From Malus domestica (lineage: Eukaryota > Streptophyta > Magnoliopsida > Rosales > Rosaceae): a DNA stretch of 64,000 bases. Below the pieces are notes generated by a model. It had not been told where the DNA came from. It searched no databases and worked only from the letters and a program-made list of their open reading frames with translations. Of this stretch, positions 57,775 to 64,000 are shown piece after piece. How positions within the stretch are numbered: the stretch's first letter is position 1; each line of letters starts with the position of its first letter. A program made the position numbers and the translations under genes. The stretch lies in contig NC_091661.1 of NCBI RefSeq assembly GCF_042453785.1, positions 31,673,501-31,737,500 on the forward strand, in the 5' to 3' direction.

Positions 57775-60671
57775 TCAATTCTTCTTAAGAAGTTCAATGA
57801 CATAGGTATTGAATGCAGGGCACATGACTCGGAAGCCTTGGAATCCAGATCCTTTAGCCAAGACCTCGAACTCCTCCTCCGTTCTCTCTCTTCCGCTAGG
57901 GCTGTTAGTTAACATGATCAGGTCGTGATGGGCAACTACCTTGGTGGCAAGGTTGCTGGTCGGGGCTACCTGAAGAATGCACTCGGCAAGAATCACCTTG
58001 CCGTTATCAGGAAGAGCAGCATAGCAGTTCTTCAAAATCTTCAGACAATGCTCGTCACTCCAGTCGTGACATACACACTGTAAGATTGCAAACACAATTT
58101 TAATATTAGCTCCATATATATTAACCATCCAAGCATGATCTCATCCGAAATTGTTATTAGCAATACAAGTAGTCATTGACTTTATTTTTGATAAATCATA
58201 TATAACTCACCTTCATGAAAATTGCATCTCCTTTTGGAACAGTTCCAAACATGTCTCCTCCAATGTGCTCCACACCTGTATCCAAATCCATAGATCTCAA
58301 ACTCATTAGGAAAAATGATAAATAGTACAAGCATTTTTTTTTAATACAAGCAAATACTGGAGGAGAGGAATCAAACACAAGGTTTTTTCTTAACTAATGG
58401 AGCTACAAGCATAATTGTAAATGAAGAATCTACCAGGATATTGGGGGGCATCTTTGATGACATGAGGCAAGTCGAAGTTAATGCCCTTAATCGAAGGGTA
58501 CTTAGAAACGATCATGTTAATGACAGCACCAATGCCACCACCAACATCAACGACGGATGTGAGGCCCTCAAAGCCCTTGTAGGTCTCAAGAATTTTCTTC
58601 ATGGTAATGGTGGAGATGTCAGCCATTGCCCTGTTGAAGACCTTGTTGAATCTTGGGTCAGTGCTATGGTACTCAAAAGCAGTCATTCCATAGGCCTTGT
58701 TGAAGGGAATCCCTCCTTCAAGAACTGCATCTTTCAGGTGGTACCTGCAGAAACCCAAACATACATGTCAGACTCACAACCAAAAGCACATATTATGTGT
58801 AAAATAAAACGATATGCCAATGGGTCAGTAACGGTCATATGGGTTGGCCCATATTGGTTTATACTACAATAGCAAAGGCACGAGGTATATTGGACTGGGC
58901 AATTGGTAAAGCAGTAAACCGTTGTATCCGAGTTAAATTTTAACTTCTGACATTTTATTATACTATAATTCATGAGAAGGAAATTCAAATTTATGCGTTA
59001 ATGAAAAAACACACGTCATTAGTTAATTGATCTAATTCATATTGTAATTACATTTTTACGATGAAAAGAACAAGAGTGGTATTCGGGGATATTGCTCTTC
59101 GCACTCTTTTACCTTTTCACACATCTTTATTAATTTTTATCTATTAATTTTTTTCAACTCATTCTATTCAAAAGTCAAAATTTGAGAAAAATATATAAAA
59201 GATAAAAATAAGTGTATTTAAAGCACCACACATCATAAAATAGGTCACCAGACATCACTCATCATATACCGTTCATATCCTTTCGTGTATGAGGCATATG
59301 TTGTCAATTTATTCTTCCATTTATCGGTCCTCTCCAACGCCTTCTGCCTTTTTTATGCCACACAAGTCCAAAAGTATAGTAAATTCGACTATATTCTAAC
59401 TTTAGTTTGATGTACTTATAAATTAATGTTGAGACTCAACTAATCAAATCGAACAACTGTAAAATGTCACGTGGTAATAATTGGTCACTTCTTTGTTAAT
59501 TTGAAATTTAGATTTTATTTGAAGGTTTAAAACATAATGAGATTTGCCACTACGGTTTAGTGGTATTCTTTTTCATTTGTAAGTGAGATATCTTATGTTC
59601 GATTATCGCTAAAGGCGAATTCGAATCACATTATTGCTAACCCATTATAAGGTTAAGTCCACCCTCTCATTTTAGTATAGATAATATCGTTTAATTTGTT
59701 AAAAAAAAAACATAATGGGATTTTGCCACTTAAAAGTGAATTTGAACCACATTATTGTTAGCTCATTAGAAGACTCAACCCACTTTTCTACCTTGTAGAT
59801 AATATCGTTTGTTAAGAAAAAGAAAATGTAATGAGATTTTGTCTCCAAAACAATTGTTGCAAGGATTTTTTTTTTTTAACAATCGATATTATTTACACTA
59901 AGGGGGAGTGAGCAGTCTAAGCCTTACAATGATGTAGCAATAATGTGGTTCATATTCCTCTTTGGCAAGAATCGAACCTAAGACCTCTCACTTACAAGTA
60001 AAGATAAATACCACTAAACCGTAATACTAATTAAGTGGCGCAAAGACTTTAACTCTAAACAACACAAACAAAAAAAATGAAACGGCTTCACCTAACGGGA
60101 CTCTAAAACTTCGAACCCCCAAACACCAAACCGGCCAAAGGTAACAGTAGCATTTTATGATTGTATTATGATCAACCTAGCTATTTAAATCCTATTAATT
60201 AATGTTTGATAAGATCCAATTAAGATGATAAATTAAGAAGAATGGTAAGTACCAGCTCTCAACAGGGACCTTGTCCAGGTTCATGAGGCAGAGAGAAGCA
60301 ATAGAAACACCATCCTCATTCGTTGTCAGGAACTTACAGACAGGGCCTAGGCCGTACAGCCGCTCGACTTTGCCATCCTGAAGCGTGCGGAGGGAGTAAG
60401 CGAGGATGGAGTAGCTGGCCAGGAGGCGCAGCATGCGGTCCAGCATGACGGGCGCGTCAGGGTTCTTGGTCGGCAGCTGCGAAGCTAAGTCCGCCGGAGA
60501 GACGAAAGCACCAGGCCCGGCTTTCGCCATAATCTCAAGGAGGTCGAGCTCGATGGTTGCCTTGAGCACCATGGGGAGAACGGAGGCGCTGGCTAGCTGC
60601 ATGGCGAAGAGGCTGGCTTCTTCGTCGGAGACTTGGGTTGGAGTCATCTGAGTCTCTCTGGTTGAATCCAT
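57775..60671 (-). CDS. COMT-type O-methyltransferase, copy A, with altered substrate pocket
   Basis: COMT methylates the 5-hydroxyl of caffeoyl/coniferyl-type lignin precursors using SAM in the cytosol. Exons on the minus strand: 60671-60253, 58744-58434, 58275-58211 and 58077-57775, giving 365 aa, the standard COMT length, with the frame kept and GT-AG borders. Catalytic H269 (CHDWSDEH), E297 (AECIL) and E329 (GRERT) are present, as is the SAM loop [10 protein letters not shown] (usually GGGTGAV). Numbering coincides with alfalfa COMT. Against its recalled pocket (M130, N131, L136, A162, H166, F172, F176, M180, H183, I316, I319, M320, N324), this copy has P136, I183, H316 and S324; the rest are kept. 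W266, which normally precedes ICHDW, is Cys. An intact frame with a changed pocket suggests new specificity or early decay. Gene B, about 3 kb upstream, is more canonical. Confidence 0.9.
59532..59729 (+). mobile_element. SINE copy 2, with long target duplication
   Basis: The body, 59551-59709, runs from ACGGTTTAGTGGTATTC through a B-box-like GTTCGATTATC to a 10 bp A tail. The flanking direct repeats are ACATAATGAGATTTGCCAC (59532-59550) and ACATAATGGGATTTTGCCAC (59710-59729). It lies in the intron of COMT copy A, antisense to the gene. Confidence 0.83.
59730..59843 (+). mobile_element. SINE copy 3, 5'-truncated, adjacent to copy 2
   Basis: Starts inside the element (GTGAATTTGAACCACATTAT), ends GATAATATCGTTTGTTAAGA plus an A-rich tail at about 59825, and is followed by TAATGAGATTTTG, a third occurrence of the same target sequence. 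Two insertions therefore used nearly the same site. Confidence 0.75.
59866..60038 (-). mobile_element. SINE copy 4, near full length, opposite strand
   Basis: On the minus strand it runs from CCACTTAATTAGTATTACGG and TTTAGTGGTATTTATC through TAAGTGAGAGGTC and the B box GGTTCGATTC (59969-59978) to a 12 bp A tail (T run at 59866-59877). It is the most complete family member here and serves as reference for the truncated copies. Flanking TGCAAGGA/CGCAAAGA is a weak target duplication. Confidence 0.83.
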
Positions 60672-60674
60672 TTT

Positions 60675-61020
60675 ATTGATTTTGGTATTGGGTTGGTCGG
60701 TTGAGAGAGACAGAGAGTAGCGAGGGGGGAGGAGAAGGCTGTGCTAAGTGGCAATATATATTGATTTCTTTGCTCACTCACCACCATTGATGTGGTAGTA
60801 CCAAGGCGTTCACCACCCATGCAGGCCCCGACATGTAAGGCCGGCCTTGAGGGTAGCCGAAGTAGGTGCCTGCCTAAGGCTTTCACTTTGCAGGGGCCCC
60901 AGATTTTAAAAAATATATATAAAAATAAATTTTACAATTAAAATTCAATAAAAATATCAAAAAATAATATCATAGGCTATTGAAAAAGAATTGGTTGAAA
61001 ATCAGATTATGTAAACTTAA
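60675..61020. promoter_or_regulatory. COMT copy A upstream region, TATA-like box and a repeat fragment
   Basis: On the minus strand an AATATATATT box lies about 85 bp upstream of the ATG (60752-60765). Further up, 60835-60910 (GGCCGGCCTTGAGGGTAGCC…GCAGGGGCCCCAGATTTTAA) looks like the edge of a dispersed repeat. Confidence 0.45.
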
Positions 61021-62160
61021 TTAGTATGACATATTTTGAGGAAAATTCCTTATGAGGATTTGTAGGGGACCTCTCTAGCTTTCAAAAGAGACTCAAAAGA
61101 GACATTTTGGGACCAAATCGAAGTTGATTTGGTCGGTCAAAAGTCTGATTTTCTGATAAGTCTGAATTTAAGTTTAAATAGAAACTTTTTATTTCAATTT
61201 TATTCTAAGACTTTTTAGGGTTTTATTTTGTAGTAGTATAAATAAGACTTTTTAGCCATTAGAGTTAGAAGGGAAGGAGAGGAGGAAACGCATGCATACT
61301 TTAGAGAGTTTTTTAAGTATATTTTCTAGGTGTTTTCTATCCTTATTCTTAATAATATTTTGTTTTATGATTGTTCGCAGGTAGTTTCTTTTGCTAAGAC
61401 GAAGCCACAAGCTTTAGCATGAATATATGTGATTTTATTAATTAGCTTATGAATGAATGCATGTTTGCTTTGAATTATTAATATACCATGATTAAACTAT
61501 CTAATTGTCTTAGTGATTCGCGACCATTAGGGTTTTTAGACAAATAATTTGATGCAATTTTTGTTGAAATATCACCTTGAAATTGAGGAGGGCTTCTTGT
61601 GATTACTAATTGTAAGTTCACTTAAGGCGAACATCACGTTCTTAAGGGTTGCATGGTTTTTCAAAGGGTTTTCACAAAGCTTAATGAGTCTTGCATGTTT
61701 ATATTTGATATACATCATAGACGGATTGCAAGTTAGATATACGTTTTCGCTTGAACATCACGAGGAAAATATGCATTAGGAAAACCTAACATTCAAAGCA
61801 TGTATGTAGAAATTCATAAGTAATTGGTAAAATTGCATAGGATTGTTAAGGGGACGGCGGAATCCTAGACTTTTACAATTTGATTTTCAAAACGTTTTTC
61901 TTTTGCTTTCTTTACTTTGTCAAATATTTAATTATTTTTATTTAAATTCGTTTTTATTATTTTAAATTCCAAAATCAACCTTTTCAAAACTTTGTTCTAA
62001 ATAATTAGCTAAGAATTAGTTTAAATACAAATTATTCATTCAATTCATGTGGAAAACGATATTGCTTGAGCCGCTATACTACGACAATCTTGTACTCTTG
62101 CAATTATTTTTAAGTGTTTTTATCCCTACTTGTGTAGGTGGTAAAAATCCTATCAAAAAT
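61020..62160. other. Unclassified repeat-like block, possibly an LTR-element terminal repeat
   Basis: No coding frame. The layout (long non-coding stretch, GAAGGAGAGGAGGAAACGC leader-like part, and an end reading TGTGTAGGTGGTAAAAATCC near 62135-62154) resembles Ty3-type terminal repeats I have seen in plants. I found no second copy, primer site or target duplication, so this stays a suspicion. Confidence 0.3.
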
Positions 62161-63180
62161 CATAAATTTTCTCTCAGAAATTCAAGAAACGAAAATTCTT
62201 TGTCTGTTTTTATATGTTGTGGAGACCCAATCTGACTTGTGTGTTCTTCCAGGTCGATCTCGGCCGAGGGTTTTAGACCTCTTTATTTTTCCATATTTTC
62301 GGATTATTCCCTCATAATTAGGGAATTAAATTGTTCCTATTATTCGGTAAAATCTAAAACGATTTGCAGCTTTGATTTGGCCTTTGCATGTTTGTGGTAT
62401 TTGAAATTATGGTTTTTTTTGGGGATTGGATTTTGGGATTTAAGTTGAATTCGTATGGGTATTTTTTCAGAAATTTTTGTTGTTTCCGTGTTGGAATTAA
62501 AAGAACTATTCATGTTGGATTTTTACATAAGTGTGTCTCAGCTGTTGTTTTCGTTTTGTTGTGTGATTTTTATGTGGTGTTTATATGTGCAGGCGCTTGT
62601 GTTAGTATTTTGTGTTTTTATTTTTGTCCCAGCTGCTGAACTTCATTTTCAATTTCGTTTAATTTATGGATTATCAGATGTTGTGGTTTGGCATGCATTG
62701 TAATATGATTTGAACGAGTCTAATTAATTTTAATTTTTCATGATTCCGGTAGCAAATTGCATCGCTGCGGTTTTCTGGGTCTCTTGGACCGTAGTCAGAG
62801 AGGAAAAGAACTAGAAATAGCAAAAGAAATCAAGGGATACAAGAAGATCATACTTCTGACATTGCAAATGGAATAGAAATGTTTAACGAAAATGTTTCTG
62901 GTCATTCGTTTCTTCTCAGCTATCAATTTGTTGCTTGGAGTTTACGTTTTTTTTGCACACAATGCCAAAAAGAATTAGGAATAACAAAAACAATTAGATC
63001 ATATAAGATTATATTTGTGTCGTTCGCCGCAGCGGAACGCGGGTGTTTTTGCTAGTGTTATACTCAAAGTCAATGGGTTATTTTTTTATGATTTTACTGG
63101 CTTTTAATTTTGTTTCTTATTGTGTTCTAGAAGCTGAACAAATATAATGACAACATGAATAACGGGAAAGCCTATAACAT
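62160..63180. other. T-rich intergenic, no supported gene
   Basis: Overlapping open frames at 62239-62703 are Phe/Val/Cys-rich translations of T-rich DNA and have no motif. No element ends found. Confidence 0.4.
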
Positions 63181-63421
63181 AATACCAGTTTGAATGAACA
63201 TCATGGATAATAATTTGATAGGTACGTCATGAAAATAATATGAATGTCGTTTTATTATTCCCTTCTTGCCATTTTTTCCGTTTTAGGAGAGTTCTTGTGT
63301 ATGAGCGGTTGTATGTCGAAATCAATTGACGGGTAAGTTCGGTTGATAAGAAGATCCATGAGGTTTTGATTTTGTGTTTGTGGCAATATAGACATGTAAT
63401 TTGTCCGTCGTAGTTGTCACT

Positions 63422-63555
63422 TGTATTATAGGAATATAATATTTAATTGTAATTAGTGTAAGATTCCTATTTCAATAGGGTGTAACCTTGTATATATTTT
63501 GTAATATTTTTCACATAACAGTACAAAGAGTCATGATTCTACATGTTATCAAAGC
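63422..63555 (+). mobile_element. Short Copia-like LTR remnant with primer-site stub
   Basis: TGTATTATAGGAATATAATA…CATGATTCTACA (63422-63543, about 122 bp) has TG…CA borders and is followed directly by TGTTATCAAAGC, resembling an initiator-Met primer-binding site. The rest of the element is absent. It is inserted in the 3' flank of COMT copy B and has no counterpart in copy A, so it post-dates the duplication. Fossil only. Confidence 0.6.
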
Positions 63556-63697
63556 AACAAAATCACTTTCTTATTATTATTTTTCTAACTTATGAAAACC
63601 TACTTATGTGTAATGTCCACGTACGGATACACGATCACCATATAAAAAACCAAAGCAATATAAATGCAGATGGCAGCATACCAAGGGCAAATTATAC

Positions 63698-64000
63698 TCA
63701 ATTCTTCTTAAGAAATTCAATGGCATAGGTGTTGAAGGCAGAGCACACGACTCGAAAGCCTTGGAATCCAGATCCCTTAGCCAAGGCCTCGAACTCCTTC
63801 TCCGTCCTCTCTTTTCCGCCGGGGTTGTGAGCTAACATGATCTCGTCGATATGGACAACTCCCTTGGTGGCAAGGCTGCTGTCCGGAGCTACTGGAAGAA
63901 TGCACTCAGCAACAATTACCTTCCCATTGTCAGGGAGCGCAGCATAGCAGTTCTTCAAAAATTTCAAGCAATGCTCGTCACTCCAGTCGTGGCATATCCA
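63698..64000 (-). CDS. COMT: COMT-type O-methyltransferase, copy B, last exon (cut by window edge)
   Basis: The last exon reads [20 protein letters not shown] then [40 protein letters not shown] and ends [13 protein letters not shown]-stop. H, E and E catalytic positions (CHDWSD, AECIL, GKERT) and the pocket residues I316, I319, M320 and N324 ([10 protein letters not shown]) match canonical COMT; only V318 is Glu. The exon seems to begin at about 64000, so earlier exons lie beyond the window. It is the more conventional member of the tandem pair, in the same orientation as copy A and about 3 kb from it. Confidence 0.9.
   Translation of the reverse strand, partial: WICHDWSDEHCLKFLKNCYAALPDNGKVIVAECILPVAPDSSLATKGVVHIDEIMLAHNPGGKERTEKEFEALAKGSGFQGFRVVCSAFNTYAIEFLKKN

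Larger units (their letters stand above)
58990..60185. other. COMT copy A intron 1, rich in transposons
   Basis: This part of the 1.5 kb first intron (58745-60252) contains a diverged hAT MITE (about 59096-59232) and a cluster of SINE copies (59551-60038). No other gene is present. Confidence 0.7.

Noticed and set aside
62239-62703. Overlapping hydrophobic frames suggesting a membrane protein
   Set aside because: Phe/Val/Cys richness follows from T-rich DNA, and two frames look equally hydrophobic.
1-64000. CRISPR array, bacterial defence locus or biosynthetic operon
   Set aside because: The sequence is plant nuclear; tandem repeats lack the equal-spacer structure, and the genes belong to unrelated plant pathways.

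Overview
The window looks like nuclear DNA of a woody rosaceous plant, most likely Malus or Pyrus. Genes have plant-type introns, intergenic DNA is AT-rich and full of small transposons, and a 5S-rRNA-bearing Cassandra LTR of the kind I know from Rosaceae is present. The species call rests on recall of these families, not on a search. I found no bacterial-type operon, CRISPR array, tRNA gene or complete rRNA gene, and no convincing new molecular system. The value lies in a few well-resolved genes, several decayed genes, and a mobile-element record with readable ends.

Layout. 0-7 kb: decayed pieces of an RLP4-like LRR gene and of a ribosomal P1 gene, a degenerate tandem repeat and a truncated SINE. 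7.9-9.95 kb: an unrecognised lysine-rich/acidic gene with a GC-AG intron. 10.6-11.65 kb: an mTERF (EMB2219-like) pseudogene with a Cassandra solo LTR beside it. 12.2-13.4 kb: a broken F-box gene. 14.9 kb: a Mutator-type MITE. 16.8-20.2 kb: a complete eight-exon PRR5/PRR9-type clock gene with four evening elements just upstream. 21.4-22.4 kb: a non-autonomous PIF/Harbinger element. 25.3-25.9 kb: NHL26. 28.6-29.5 kb: a Nudix-like membrane-anchored protein. 30.4-35.05 kb: a RING-H2 E3 ligase gene and a decayed duplicate split by an LTR retrotransposon. 35.8-39.1 kb: a decayed autonomous-type PIF/Harbinger element. 42.6-43.6 kb: TTG1. 45.9-48.7 kb: MITEs, tandem duplications and a Copia remnant. 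51.8-52.2 kb: a possible organelle-derived segment. 52.5-56.65 kb: a DMR6-type 2-oxoglutarate oxygenase. 57.8-60.7 kb and 63.7 kb to the edge: two tandem COMT-type O-methyltransferase genes on the minus strand.

The intact genes serve separate pathways: circadian timing (PRR5), sieve-element sugar traffic or defence (NHL26), ubiquitination (RING-H2), anthocyanin, proanthocyanidin and trichome control (TTG1), salicylate or flavonoid hydroxylation (DMR6) and lignin-type methylation (COMT). They do not look like a functional cluster. The only local gene families are the RING pair and the COMT pair. The first COMT copy keeps its catalytic residues but differs at four substrate-pocket positions, which makes it the best candidate for new chemistry here.
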